Made by a program: the position numbers and the translations under genes. A stretch of DNA of 64,000 bases from positions 868,001-932,000 of the forward strand of contig OZ244068.1 in the NCBI GenBank assembly GCA_965215615.1, in the 5' to 3' direction. This DNA is from CBDATA01 sp965215615 (GTDB taxonomy: Bacteria > Acidobacteriota > Vicinamibacteria > Marinacidobacterales > Marinacidobacteraceae). Positions 1-8,456 of the stretch are shown in pieces; the first letter of the stretch is position 1, and the number at the start of each line of letters is the position of its first letter. Under the pieces are notes generated by a model. It did no database searches. It had not been told where the DNA came from and was given only the letters and a program-made list of their open reading frames with translations.

Positions 1-358
1 TTTCGTCGGGGCCTTTCGGTACCGAGTCGTGGGCGAGATTCGGCAGCCCGAGCAGCCGGGATTCGAGGAGCGCCTCGACCTCCTTGAGCCGGCTTTCGCG
101 GTCTTTCACCCGGTCGGGAGCGGCCGCAAGTTCGGCGCGAAGCTGCTCGGCCGCTTCCCGCTTCCCGCTCCGGTAGAGCGCTCCCACTTCCTTGTTCATG
201 GCCTTGAGCCGCTCCCGGAGGCGGCTGACCTCGGTCTGGATTTCGGCGCGTTCGGCGAGGAGAGCGAGCACCTCTTCGAGGTCGCCGTCGTGGCCGCGGT
301 CCCGGAGCTTTCGGGAGACGGTTTCCGGGTTGCGGCGGATCAGGTCACTGGACAGCAT
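1..358 (-). CDS. serS: Seryl-tRNA synthetase, N-terminal part (cut by window edge)
   Basis: This is the first 119 codons of a minus-strand gene that runs off the left edge. The protein begins MLSSDLIRRNPETVSRKL and continues as a charged, heptad-like helical stretch (AERAEIQTEVSRLRERLKAMNKEVG) followed by LLGLPNLAHDSVPKG. This is the N-terminal tRNA-binding coiled-coil arm of class II seryl-tRNA synthetase, including the conserved LPN(L/I)xHxSVP segment just before the catalytic domain. The enzyme charges tRNA-Ser in the cytoplasm. The catalytic domain lies outside the window. It is divergent from the hydrolase gene at 384 with only 25 bp between the starts, so any promoter must overlap coding sequence. 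I see no strong Shine-Dalgarno at the usual distance from the ATG. Confidence 0.9.
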   Translation of the reverse strand, partial: MLSSDLIRRNPETVSRKLRDRGHDGDLEEVLALLAERAEIQTEVSRLRERLKAMNKEVGALYRSGKREAAEQLRAELAAAPDRVKDRESRLKEVEALLESRLLGLPNLAHDSVPKGPDE

Positions 359-383
359 GAACCGGTTAGCCTAAACACCTCCG

Positions 384-1421
384 ATGGCGCAGCTTCCCAT
401 CCCCGATTTTTTCGATCCGGAGCGCGCCGGAGCCCTGTTCCGCGTGCCCTACGAGGAGCGCGCCGCCGCGGCCCGCGCCTTTGCGAGCGAGCACGCCGTC
501 CCGCCGGCGCACGGCGACCGGATCCGGGTCGGCCTGTTGCTCGTGGATTGCCAGAACACCTTCTGCCTGCCCGGAGGCGAGCTGTTCGTCGCCGGGCGCT
601 CCGGGCTCGGAGCCGTCCACGATTCCTGGCGCATCTGCCAGTTCCTCTACCGGAACCTGGGCCGGATCACCGAAGTGGTGGCGACGCTCGACACCCACCA
701 GGCGATCCAGATCTTCCACCCGCACTTCTTTCTCGACGCGGACGGTGCCCCCCCCGCGCCCTACACGGCGATCACCGCGGCCGATCTCGAAGCCGGCCGG
801 TTCCGGGCGAATCCCGAGGCCGCTCCTGCCGCCGGACTCAGCGGGGAAGATCTCGCCCGCCACGTCCTCCATTACTGCCGGCGGCTCGAAGCCCAGGGGA
901 AGTACAGCCTGGTGATCTGGCCCTACCACGGGATGCTCGGCGGTGCGGGCCACGCGCTCGCGCCGGTGATCGAGGAGGCGGTCTTCTTCCACGGGATCGC
1001 CCGCTCGGCGGCGACCCGCTTCGAGCTCAAGGGCCGGAACCCGTTGACCGAGAACTATTCGGTTCTGCGGGCCGAGGTGCTCGACGGGGCGGATGGCGCT
1101 CCCGTCGCCGAGCCGAACCGGGCGCTGCTCGACCGGCTCCTCGGGTTCGATGCGCTCATCGTCGCCGGCCAGGCGAAGAGCCACTGCGTCGCCTGGACGG
1201 TTTCGGATCTTCGGGACGAGATCCAAAAGCGCGATCCGGATGGCTCGACGGGGCTCGCCGGGAAGGTGTTTCTCCTCGAAGATGCCACCTCTCCGGTAGT
1301 GGTTCCGGGGGCGGATTTCACCGATGCCGCCGAAGCGGCGTACGCGGATTTCGAGCGTGCCGGGATGGTCCGGGTACGCAGCACGGTCCCGCCCGGGGAG
1401 TGGCCCGGATTTCCCACCTGA
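384..1421 (+). CDS. Isochorismatase-fold cysteine hydrolase, probable nicotinamidase-related
   Basis: The 345-residue protein has the cysteine-hydrolase catalytic triad of the nicotinamidase/isochorismatase family: Asp55 in LLVDCQNTFC, Lys216 in FELKGRNP and Cys268 in GQAKSHCVAWT. TLDTHQ (Asp103, His105) with the His-rich segment near 112-114 fits the metal site of nicotinamidases. The next gene, overlapping by about 22 bp, is nicotinate phosphoribosyltransferase, so deamidation of nicotinamide to nicotinate for NAD salvage is the likely job. This is inferred from context. The protein is much longer than classical nicotinamidases (about 210 residues), with extra sequence at the N-terminus and around 115-215. 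A substrate other than nicotinamide cannot be excluded. Confidence 0.85.
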   Translation: MAQLPIPDFFDPERAGALFRVPYEERAAAARAFASEHAVPPAHGDRIRVGLLLVDCQNTFCLPGGELFVAGRSGLGAVHDSWRICQFLYRNLGRITEVVATLDTHQAIQIFHPHFFLDADGAPPAPYTAITAADLEAGRFRANPEAAPAAGLSGEDLARHVLHYCRRLEAQGKYSLVIWPYHGMLGGAGHALAPVIEEAVFFHGIARSAATRFELKGRNPLTENYSVLRAEVLDGADGAPVAEPNRALLDRLLGFDALIVAGQAKSHCVAWTVSDLRDEIQKRDPDGSTGLAGKVFLLEDATSPVVVPGADFTDAAEAAYADFERAGMVRVRSTVPPGEWPGFPT

Positions 1422-2659
1422 CTTCCGACCTGACGGCCGCCCCCACGGTCGTCTCGCTCCTCGACGTGGACTTCTACAAGTTCACGATGGGGCAGTATGC
1501 CTTCCTTCGGCACCCCGACGTTTCGGTCCGTTACCGGCTGATCTGCCGCGCGCCTGCCGCCCGGCTCGCCCGGAGCCTGCCGGTGGAGGCCCTTCGCGAC
1601 GGGCTCGAGGCGGTTCGGGCGCTCTCGTTTCGACGGGAAGAGCTCGACTATCTCCGCGGACTTCCCGGATTCGCCTTCGCCGGGGAGTATCTGGAGTTTC
1701 TCGCCAGGCTGCGCCTCCCGGCGCTCGAGGTCAGCCGGCGCGGCGACGACTTCTGGCTGGAATACGAGGGCCGGTGGCCCGAGGTGATCCACTGGGAGAC
1801 CCTCGTCCTGTCGGTTCTGAGCGAGTTGCTCGGCCGTGCCGTCCTTGCCGAAGGCGGGGCGGGGGCGGTCGCCGGAGCGGAGGCGGAGGGCTCGAAACGG
1901 CTCGAAGCCAAGATCGCCACCCTGCGGAAGAATCCGGGGGTTCGTTTTGCCTCCTTCGGAACGAGGAGGCGGTTCTCGCGCGCCTGGCAACTCCGCATCG
2001 AATCCCGTCTGCGGGAGGCGCTTCCGGAGCAGTTCACCGGGACCTCCTCGGTGGAGTCCGCCTTTCGGAACGGCCTCGATCCGGTGGGCACCGTCGCCCA
2101 CGAGGTCTTCATGGTGGGAGCGGGTCTCGCCGGCGATTCGGAAGCCGCGATCCGCGAATCTCCGACCCGGGTGCTCGAAGCGTGGTGGGAGATGTTCGGC
2201 CCGGCCGCCGCGCTCGTCCCCACCGACACCTGGGGGTCCGGTTTCTTCTTCCGGGAGACCTCGGGAATCTGGGCCGAACGGCTCCGCGGGGTGCGCCACG
2301 ATTCGGGGGACCCGGTGGCCCACGGCGAGCGGGCTCTCGGCTGGCGGGCCGGCCACGGACTCGATCCCCGCGACTTCGCGCTCGTCTTCAGCGATGGATT
2401 GGAACTCCCGGAAATCCTGGCACTCCATCGGCGTTTTGCCGGCCGCGCCCGGGTTTCCTTCGGCTGGGGCACGAACCTGACGAACGACTGCGGGCTTCCG
2501 GTGCGCTCGCTGGTCGTGAAGCCGGTCCGCGCCGCCGGCCGTCCGCTGGTCAAGTTGAGCGACAACCCGGGCAAGAGCACCGGCGAGCCGGAGGACATCC
2601 GCCGCTACCGACACATCTTCGGGACACCGGCGGGCGAAGCCACCGCACCGAAGTACTGA
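1400..2659 (+). CDS. pncB: Nicotinate phosphoribosyltransferase
   Basis: The protein converts nicotinate and PRPP to nicotinate mononucleotide, the entry step of the Preiss-Handler NAD pathway. Family motifs are clear along the sequence: LLDVDFYKFTMGQYAF near the N-terminus, FASFGTRRRFS in the middle, GTSSVESA, DTWGSGFFF, RHDSGDP (PRPP-site region), SDGLELPEI and GWGTNLTNDCG near the C-terminus. The reading frame is open far upstream, but homology starts at the LLDVDFYK block. The nearest plausible start is the GTG at 1400, inside the end of the hydrolase gene, giving about 419 residues; a CTG at 1418 is the alternative. The overlap indicates translational coupling with the putative nicotinamidase. 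Confidence 0.9.
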   Translation: MARISHLTSDLTAAPTVVSLLDVDFYKFTMGQYAFLRHPDVSVRYRLICRAPAARLARSLPVEALRDGLEAVRALSFRREELDYLRGLPGFAFAGEYLEFLARLRLPALEVSRRGDDFWLEYEGRWPEVIHWETLVLSVLSELLGRAVLAEGGAGAVAGAEAEGSKRLEAKIATLRKNPGVRFASFGTRRRFSRAWQLRIESRLREALPEQFTGTSSVESAFRNGLDPVGTVAHEVFMVGAGLAGDSEAAIRESPTRVLEAWWEMFGPAAALVPTDTWGSGFFFRETSGIWAERLRGVRHDSGDPVAHGERALGWRAGHGLDPRDFALVFSDGLELPEILALHRRFAGRARVSFGWGTNLTNDCGLPVRSLVVKPVRAAGRPLVKLSDNPGKSTGEPEDIRRYRHIFGTPAGEATAPKY

Positions 2660-2663
2660 GGCT

Positions 2664-3875
2664 TCACCTGCTGCCGTAGGTAACCCTCCTCCAGACCGCT
2701 TCGAGCGGCCCTCGCCGGAACCTTCCAAGCCAGAAGGGGGAAAGCCAGAGCTGGAACGCCACCACGGCGAGCACGATCAGGAGCTGACCCGTGCGCTCCA
2801 CGCTCCCGAAGAGGCCGAGTCCGTGGCCGTAGAAGATTCCGGTCAGGATCAGCGTCTGGAGGATGTAGTTGCTGAACGCCATCCGGCCGGCTGCGGCAAG
2901 CCGGTCCTGGAGCGCTGGCAGCAGGCGACTGCGGACCGCGAGCATCACGAGGCCGAGATAGCCGAGCGCGAGCAGCGGGGCACCGAGGTAGTTGAAGACC
3001 GCCCCGAGAAGCCAGGAGTTCTGCCAGGCCCAGCCCCCGGCGAAGTTCCACCACACCCCGGCCCCGATGAGCGGCAGTCCGCAGGCGATCCCGAAGACGG
3101 CGAGCCGCCGGTAGAAGCCGTCTTCCCGCTCCGCCTGGACGATTCCGAGCCGGTAGAGCGCCATGCCGAGCAACATCGCCCCCGAGCAGTACCAGAGCGA
3201 AAAGAACAGGAGCACGACCGTCTGCATTTCGAGAGCCTGTTCGGCCCGCTCCGGTTGCTGCTCGAAGAAGCCGCCGCGGAAGGCCGTGACTTCGGCCTCG
3301 AGGGTGGCTTCGTCCGGAGACCACTCGGCTTCCATCTGCCGGGCCTCTTCGTCCGGCAGCTCCTGGGTCCGAAGCGCGAGGCCGCCCGCGAGGTTCAGGA
3401 GGGCGGGTAGCAGGACAAGCGCGGCCCCGATGCGGATGAGGGATCGGGCCGGCCTTTTTCGGAGCCACCAGACGAGGCATCCGCAGACGAAGTAGGTCAC
3501 CAGGATGTCTCCCGGCCAGAGGAGCCAGGCGTGCGCCATGCCAAAAAGGAGCAGCCAGCCCATCCGCCGGAAGTGGACCGGGGCGGGTCGTTCGCTGCGG
3601 GCTTCGATCCGCTCGGCGAAAAGGCAGATCCCGGCTCCGAACAGCATCGAGAACAGGGTGATGAACTTCAGCTCGGCGAACACGTGGGTCAGGAGCCAGA
3701 CCACCCGGTTCAGGCCGGAGAAATCCCCCCAGGCGGTGGGGTTCAGATAGGCGATTGCCGGGGCGGCGAAAAGCCCGATGTTGACGAACAGGATGCCGAA
3801 GATGGCGACCCCGCGAAGCACGTCGAGACTCCGCAGCCGTTCTCCGGCCGGAACCGGACGGGTGGAAGAGTTCAC
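2664..3875 (-). CDS. DUF418 family membrane protein (YeiB-like)
   Basis: The 403-residue polytopic membrane protein begins with the hallmark of the DUF418/YeiB group, RLRSLDVLRGVAIFGILFVNI, followed by roughly eight to ten hydrophobic segments. The C-terminal part contains GRMAFSNYILQTLI and ends in a SPFWLGRFRRGPLEAVWR signature that is typical of the DUF418 domain. The family has distant similarity to acyltransferase-3 and heparan-alpha-glucosaminide N-acetyltransferase-like proteins, but its biochemical role is not established. The GTG start at 3875 overlaps the xerC stop codon (GTGA), so it is the last gene of the dprA-topA-xerC chain. It converges on pncB with 4 bp between the stops. Confidence 0.85.
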   Translation of the reverse strand: MNSSTRPVPAGERLRSLDVLRGVAIFGILFVNIGLFAAPAIAYLNPTAWGDFSGLNRVVWLLTHVFAELKFITLFSMLFGAGICLFAERIEARSERPAPVHFRRMGWLLLFGMAHAWLLWPGDILVTYFVCGCLVWWLRKRPARSLIRIGAALVLLPALLNLAGGLALRTQELPDEEARQMEAEWSPDEATLEAEVTAFRGGFFEQQPERAEQALEMQTVVLLFFSLWYCSGAMLLGMALYRLGIVQAEREDGFYRRLAVFGIACGLPLIGAGVWWNFAGGWAWQNSWLLGAVFNYLGAPLLALGYLGLVMLAVRSRLLPALQDRLAAAGRMAFSNYILQTLILTGIFYGHGLGLFGSVERTGQLLIVLAVVAFQLWLSPFWLGRFRRGPLEAVWRRVTYGSR

Positions 3876-4783
3876 GGGCTTGCTGCGTTCGCGCGGGGGT
3901 GGGTCTTCCGATAGACCGAGAACAGCCGGGAGGTGGAGATGTGGGTGTATTTCTCGGTGGTGGCGAGGCTCTGGTGTCCGAGCAGCTCCTGGATGGCCCG
4001 GAGGTCGGCCCCGCCGTCGAGGAGATGGGTTGCGAAGGCGTGGCGCAGGGTGTGGGGCGAGACCTTGCCGGCCAGCCGGGCGATTCCCGCTTCTCCGAGC
4101 GCCCGTTTCACGATGTTCCGCACCGAGCGGTCCGAAAGGCGTCCGCCGCGGGCGTTCAGGAAGAGCGCATCGGGGTCCGGAGTCCCGAAGCCCTCCCGTG
4201 CCCGCAGGTAGCTTCCGAGGGCGTCGTCGGCGACTTCCCCGAACGGGACGAGCCGCTCCCGTCCTCCCTTGCCGAGGACGCGGAAGATGCGGTCCTTTCG
4301 GTTGATGTCCTGCAGATCGAGCGCGACCAGTTCGGCGACCCGGACCCCGGTCCCGTAGAGGAGCTCCAGAATGGCGAGATCCCTCGCTCCGAGCGGGGTT
4401 TCGGGGTCGGGAGCTTCGAGGAGCTGCTCGATTTCACTTTCCTCGACCCGGGTGGGAATCCGCCGGGGAAGTTTCGGAGCGCGCACGGCCCGGGCGGGGC
4501 TCGTTCCGCCACCCGCTCGTTCGAGGTGTTGGTAGAAGGCCCGCAGCGCGGCGAGTTTGCGGGACACGCTGGACCGTTTCAGTCCCCGCTCGTTCAGTGT
4601 CGCGAGGAAGTTGCGGACGGTCCCGATTTCCACGGGGTTTCCGCCCGCTTCGCTTTTTGTGAAGGCGAGGAACTGGTGGAGGTCGCTCCGGTAGCTGCGG
4701 ACCGTGCTCGGGGAGGCACCGCGGCGTTCGGCCAGATCCTCGAGAAACCGGAAAACCTGATCCCGGAGGGTTTCGCCCGTCAC
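3872..4783 (-). CDS. xerC: Tyrosine recombinase XerC
   Basis: This is a tyrosine site-specific recombinase of 303 residues, the usual Xer length. It has an N-terminal SAM-like DNA-binding domain (about 5-95) and a catalytic domain with all six expected residues: Arg148 (TGVRVAE), Lys172 (GKGGRER), His244 and Arg247 (SPHTLRHAF), His270 (LLGHQSL) and nucleophile Tyr279 (TEKYTHI). Xer recombinases resolve chromosome dimers at dif during segregation. I chose the GTG at 4783 because it overlaps the topA stop as GTGA and is preceded by AAGAAGG at good spacing. Longer in-frame starts would lie inside topA. I saw no obvious dif site. A phage or integron origin is unlikely given the housekeeping context. 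Confidence 0.92.
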   Translation of the reverse strand: MTGETLRDQVFRFLEDLAERRGASPSTVRSYRSDLHQFLAFTKSEAGGNPVEIGTVRNFLATLNERGLKRSSVSRKLAALRAFYQHLERAGGGTSPARAVRAPKLPRRIPTRVEESEIEQLLEAPDPETPLGARDLAILELLYGTGVRVAELVALDLQDINRKDRIFRVLGKGGRERLVPFGEVADDALGSYLRAREGFGTPDPDALFLNARGGRLSDRSVRNIVKRALGEAGIARLAGKVSPHTLRHAFATHLLDGGADLRAIQELLGHQSLATTEKYTHISTSRLFSVYRKTHPRANAASP

Positions 4784-7038
4784 CGGGTGGCCTTCTTGCG
4801 CGCCCCTTTCGCCGCCACCTTCTTCTTTCGGGCGCGCTCTTGCGGTTTGATGTACCGGCATTTCGGAAAGGCGCTACAGCCGACGAAAGGCCCGCGCCGG
4901 CTCTTTCGGCGCACCATCGGCTTGTCGCATTCGGGGCAGTCTTCCCCGGTCGGCTCGGGAGGGGGCCTGGGGGCCGGCCGCCCGTCGCGGACCTGGATGA
5001 TCGTCCGGCAGTCGGGATATCGGGTGCAGCCGAGGAACGGGCCGAAGCGTCCCCGGCGGAGGGACATCGGGGCACCGCATTCGGGACAAGGCGAGGGCTC
5101 TTCTTCGAGGGTTTCTTCGACTCCGTTCAGCGAGCGGCTGCCGCGGCACTCCGGAAAACCGATGCACCCGAGGAACTTCTCGCCGCCGCTCCAGCGGATC
5201 GCCAGCGGGCGGCCGCACTGGTCGCACGCTTCGGCGGTGGGAAGGCTCTTGAGTCGGGGCATCTCGGAGACCGCGCGTTCGAGATCACCGACGAACTCGC
5301 GGTAGAACGCGCCGAGCTCTTCGGCGTAATCGGCTTCCCCCTGTTCGATGCGGTCGAGATTCGCTTCCATCGCCGCCGTGTAGCGGGTGTTGATGAGCTT
5401 GTCGAAGCTCAAGGTCAGGAGATCGCTCACCAGCATCCCCACTTCGGTGGGAGTGAACACCCGGTTCTTCGTGGTCACGTATTCCCGCTGCTTGATCTTC
5501 CGGAGGATGGGCACGTAGGTGCTCGGGCGGCCGATCCCGTTCTCTTCCAGCTTGCGGATCAGGCTGGCTTCGCTGTACCGCCGCGGCGGCGCGGTGAAAT
5601 GCCGGGTGGGTGCGATCTTCCGGAGATCGAGTTTCTCCTGCGCTGCGAGTTGCGGGAGGGTTTGCCCTCCTTCGCTGTCCTCGTCCGCGCCTTCTTCGCG
5701 GGTTTCCCGGTAGAGAATCCGGTAGCCATCCTCGAGCTCGACCGAACCGAGCGCGATCACCCGGTCGGGCGGCGCGCCGAATCCGGGAATCTCGACCGGG
5801 GGAGCGGTGTCCTGCGGCTTCGCGGCGATGACCGCGCGGGTGCGAAGCGAGACCGCCGGCCGCATCTGGGAAGCCACGAACCGCTCCCAGATCATCCGGT
5901 AGAGACGGCGCTGGTCCTCGTTCAGGAACCCGGCGACCTCCTGCGGCGTCCGTCCGGTCGAAGTCGGCCGGATCGCTTCGTGTGCGTCCTGGGAGGCCTT
6001 CCCCCGGCGGTAGTAGTTCGGCTTTTCGGGGAGGAAATCGTCGCCGAAGCGGGCGCGGATCGCCTTCCGGACCTCCTGGATGGCTTCTTCGGAAACCCGG
6101 GTGGAGTCGGTCCGGAGGTAGGTGATGAGGCCGACCCGTTCGCCGGAGCCGAGATCCACCCCCTCGTAGAGCGACTGGGCGGCTCGCATCGTGCGGGCGG
6201 CGGGGAAGCCGAAAGCGGACGATGCCTGGCGCTGCAGGGTGCTCGTGATGAAAGGCGGCGGTGGATGATGCCGCCTTTTCGAGGATTCGACGCTCTCGAC
6301 CTCGAAAGCCCGTTTCTCGAGTTCCTTCCGGACCGCCTCCGCGGTCTCCCCGTCGCGAATGCGGCGGCCCCTGCCCAGGTCGGCGAGAGCGGTGAATGCC
6401 CCGACTTTCTCGCTCTTTTCGTCGCCCTTCCCGAGGTGCACCTCGATCTTCCAGTACTCCTCGATCTCGAAGGCCCGGATTTCCCGTTCGCGCTCGCAGA
6501 TGAGCCGGAGCGCCACCGACTGCACCCGCCCCGCCGAGAGGCGGCCGGCCAGCTTGCGTGACAGCAGCGGCGAGAGCTTGTAGCCCACGATCCGGTCCAG
6601 TACCCGGCGGGTCTGCTGCGCCTTGACGCGGTTGTGGTCGATCTCTCCCGCTTCTTCGAGCGCCTTCCGGATCGCCGGCCGGGTGATCTCCTGGAAGGTC
6701 ATCCGCCTGACCGGGACTTCGCGGCCGGGGCCGATCACCTCCGCGAACTCTTCGGCGAGATCGTGGCTGATGGCTTCGCCTTCGCGATCCGGGTCGGTGG
6801 CGAGGTAGATCTCGGTGGCCCGCTTCGCCCTCGCTTTCAGGTCCTTGAGGATGCGGGCCCGATCGGGGACGACCACGAACTGCGGCCGAAAACCGTTCTC
6901 GATGTCCACCGCGAGCCCGGTTCCCGGCAGGTCGCGCACATGCCCGCCAGAGGCCATCACCTTGTAGCCGGGCCCGAGGAATTTCTCGATGGTCCGTGCC
7001 TTGGCGGCGGATTCGACGACTACCAGAGCCTGTTTCAT
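4780..7038 (-). CDS. topA: DNA topoisomerase I
   Basis: This type IA topoisomerase of 752 residues relaxes negative supercoils. The TOPRIM domain opens with ALVVVESAAKARTIEKFL (Glu9) and carries TDPDREGE (Asp82, Asp84, Glu88). The catalytic tyrosine is Tyr307 in GLITYLRTDSTR. Three C4 zinc-ribbon modules follow near the C-terminus (CDQC...CIGFPEC, CPEC...CTRYPDC, CPEC...CSAFPKC), then a Lys/Arg-rich tail (RARKKKVAAKGARKKATR). I took the ATG at 7038, which overlaps the dprA stop as ATGA and begins directly at the conserved MKQALVVVES. The gene sits in a coupled chain dprA-topA-xerC-DUF418, an arrangement seen in many bacteria. Confidence 0.95.
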   Translation of the reverse strand: MKQALVVVESAAKARTIEKFLGPGYKVMASGGHVRDLPGTGLAVDIENGFRPQFVVVPDRARILKDLKARAKRATEIYLATDPDREGEAISHDLAEEFAEVIGPGREVPVRRMTFQEITRPAIRKALEEAGEIDHNRVKAQQTRRVLDRIVGYKLSPLLSRKLAGRLSAGRVQSVALRLICEREREIRAFEIEEYWKIEVHLGKGDEKSEKVGAFTALADLGRGRRIRDGETAEAVRKELEKRAFEVESVESSKRRHHPPPPFITSTLQRQASSAFGFPAARTMRAAQSLYEGVDLGSGERVGLITYLRTDSTRVSEEAIQEVRKAIRARFGDDFLPEKPNYYRRGKASQDAHEAIRPTSTGRTPQEVAGFLNEDQRRLYRMIWERFVASQMRPAVSLRTRAVIAAKPQDTAPPVEIPGFGAPPDRVIALGSVELEDGYRILYRETREEGADEDSEGGQTLPQLAAQEKLDLRKIAPTRHFTAPPRRYSEASLIRKLEENGIGRPSTYVPILRKIKQREYVTTKNRVFTPTEVGMLVSDLLTLSFDKLINTRYTAAMEANLDRIEQGEADYAEELGAFYREFVGDLERAVSEMPRLKSLPTAEACDQCGRPLAIRWSGGEKFLGCIGFPECRGSRSLNGVEETLEEEPSPCPECGAPMSLRRGRFGPFLGCTRYPDCRTIIQVRDGRPAPRPPPEPTGEDCPECDKPMVRRKSRRGPFVGCSAFPKCRYIKPQERARKKKVAAKGARKKATR

Positions 7039-7919
7039 GGAAAATCCGGAGGTCCTCCCCGGCGGGGGCAGTCTAATGGGGGCAACTCTTCGAGAATCTC
7101 GTCCACCGAGGTGACGAGGCACGCGCCGGAGCGGATCAGGGCGTGGCAGCCGCGGCTCGAATCCGACCCGAGGAGGCCCGGTATCGCGAACACCTCGCGG
7201 TCGTTGTCAGCCGCCTGGCGTGCCGTCGAGAGCGAGCCGCTCCGCTCCGCGGCTTCCACCACCAGCGTCCCGAGCGCGAGCCCGGCGACGATCCGGTTCC
7301 GGCGGGGAAAGTTCCGGGGCAGGGGAGCGGTTCCCGGCGGAAACTCGGTCACCACCGCGCCGCCACGGGCCACGATCCGGCGGGCGAGTTCCTCGTGCTC
7401 CGGGGGGTAGAGACGGTCGAGCGCCGAGCCGAGCACTGCGACCGTCGGGCCTTCGGCATCGAGCGCCCCCTGATGCGCCGCCCGGTCGATGCCGCGGGCG
7501 AGCCCGCTCACCACCGTGCAGCCGGCGGCGGCGAGTCCGGCGGCGAACGATCGGGCGGTTTCGATCCCGTAGCGAGTAGCGCGCCGGGAACCGACCACGG
7601 CGACCGCCGGGGCGCCGAGGTCCGCCGTTCCCGCGATTTCGAGCACGAGCGGCGGGTCGCCGATTTCTCCGAGCCGTGGCGGGTAGCCGGGCGCTCCCCA
7701 GACGAGCAGTCGCCTGCCGCTGCGCCGGACGGCCCGCATCCACCCCTCGGCGAGCCGCTGGGCCCCCGCCGTCGGCATCTTCCCACCGCGACGGATCCGG
7801 TCCGCGGCTTCGCGGGCATCCCGACTTTGAAAAAGCGCGAGCCGCTCGCGGAGCGGACGCGGCTCGATCGAAAACGCCAGCAGGATTTTCAGGTCTTCGG
7901 GTCCGAGGCTTTCTTCCAT
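7035..7919 (-). CDS. dprA: DNA processing protein DprA
   Basis: DprA/Smf loads RecA onto incoming single-stranded DNA during natural transformation. The Rossmann-like core is clear: LGAPAVAVVGSRRATRYG, CTVVSGLARGIDRAAHQGAL, PTVAVLGSALDRLYPPEH, GAVVTEFPPGT, FPRRNRIVAGLALGTLVVEAAERSGSL and VFAIPG. The protein is short (294 residues from the ATG at 7919). It keeps a reduced N-terminal helical domain and ends about 20 residues after the Rossmann fold, so the C-terminal winged-helix (DML1-like) domain present in many DprAs is missing. Its stop overlaps the topA start (ATGA). The region upstream (7920-8051) separates it from a divergent gene and should hold its promoter, but I could not assign one with confidence. 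Confidence 0.92.
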   Translation of the reverse strand: MEESLGPEDLKILLAFSIEPRPLRERLALFQSRDAREAADRIRRGGKMPTAGAQRLAEGWMRAVRRSGRRLLVWGAPGYPPRLGEIGDPPLVLEIAGTADLGAPAVAVVGSRRATRYGIETARSFAAGLAAAGCTVVSGLARGIDRAAHQGALDAEGPTVAVLGSALDRLYPPEHEELARRIVARGGAVVTEFPPGTAPLPRNFPRRNRIVAGLALGTLVVEAAERSGSLSTARQAADNDREVFAIPGLLGSDSSRGCHALIRSGACLVTSVDEILEELPPLDCPRRGGPPDFP

Positions 7920-8051
7920 GATCACTTTCACGCAAAGCGCTGCGGTTTTGTTGCGCGCGGCTGTTTTTTGGGTGGAAATTGGGGAAAACCGCGTCCGGAT
8001 GGCGGCAGGCGCTACTATCGGGAACATGGGGGAAAACTTCGGGGGGAACGA

Positions 8052-8456
8052 ATGAGCAATCCGCGATCCCGGATCGGTTGGTTTCGGCGGGTCGCCATGG
8101 CGCAGCTCGTCGCGCTCGCGATCGGCATCCTGCCCGCCGCTGCCCAGGACGACGAGCGCGCGGCGCGGGAAAATGCTTTCGGGGTGGAAGTAGCGGGACG
8201 CGGCCTCTGGCGCGAAGCCGTCTATCGCTGGGAGAAAGCCGTCGCGCTCGATCCGCGCAACCCCAAGGCGTACAACAACCTGGGAGTAGCCTACGAGCGC
8301 ACCGGACAGTTCGAGGAGGCGCTCGACGCTTACGAGCGGGCTCTCGAATTGCTGCCCGCCAGCGACCAGATTCGCCAGAATTACGAGCTCTTCCGCGAGG
8401 CCTACGAGCGCAAGCAGCGAAGGGACCGGGACGCGGCGCGGGCGGCGAGCCGATGA
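8052..8456 (+). CDS. Secreted TPR-repeat protein
   Basis: The 134-residue protein has an N-terminal signal peptide (basic start MSNPRSRIGWFRR, hydrophobic core MAQLVALAIGILPAAA, cleavage before QDDE). It then has about two tetratricopeptide repeats (EAVYRWEKAVALDPRNPKAYNNLGVAYERTGQFEEALDAYERALEL) and a charged C-terminal tail. TPR proteins act as protein-interaction scaffolds; here the location would be the periplasm. Its stop overlaps the start of the following lipoprotein gene (ATGA), so it belongs to an 8052-12263 unit with the lipoprotein and the large peptidase/propeller protein. The specific role is unknown. Confidence 0.8.
   Translation: MSNPRSRIGWFRRVAMAQLVALAIGILPAAAQDDERAARENAFGVEVAGRGLWREAVYRWEKAVALDPRNPKAYNNLGVAYERTGQFEEALDAYERALELLPASDQIRQNYELFREAYERKQRRDRDAARAASR

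Noticed and set aside
29..1399. A plus-strand frame open from 29 through to 2659 that looks like one 876-residue protein
   Set aside because: Only the part from about 1400 is homologous to anything (nicotinate phosphoribosyltransferase). The first part is antisense to serS and out of frame with the hydrolase gene; GC-rich DNA gives such long open shadows.
8007..8018. TACTAT near 8011 as a -10 box for the TPR protein gene
   Set aside because: No matching -35 box at 16-18 bp was found; the evidence is too weak to list.
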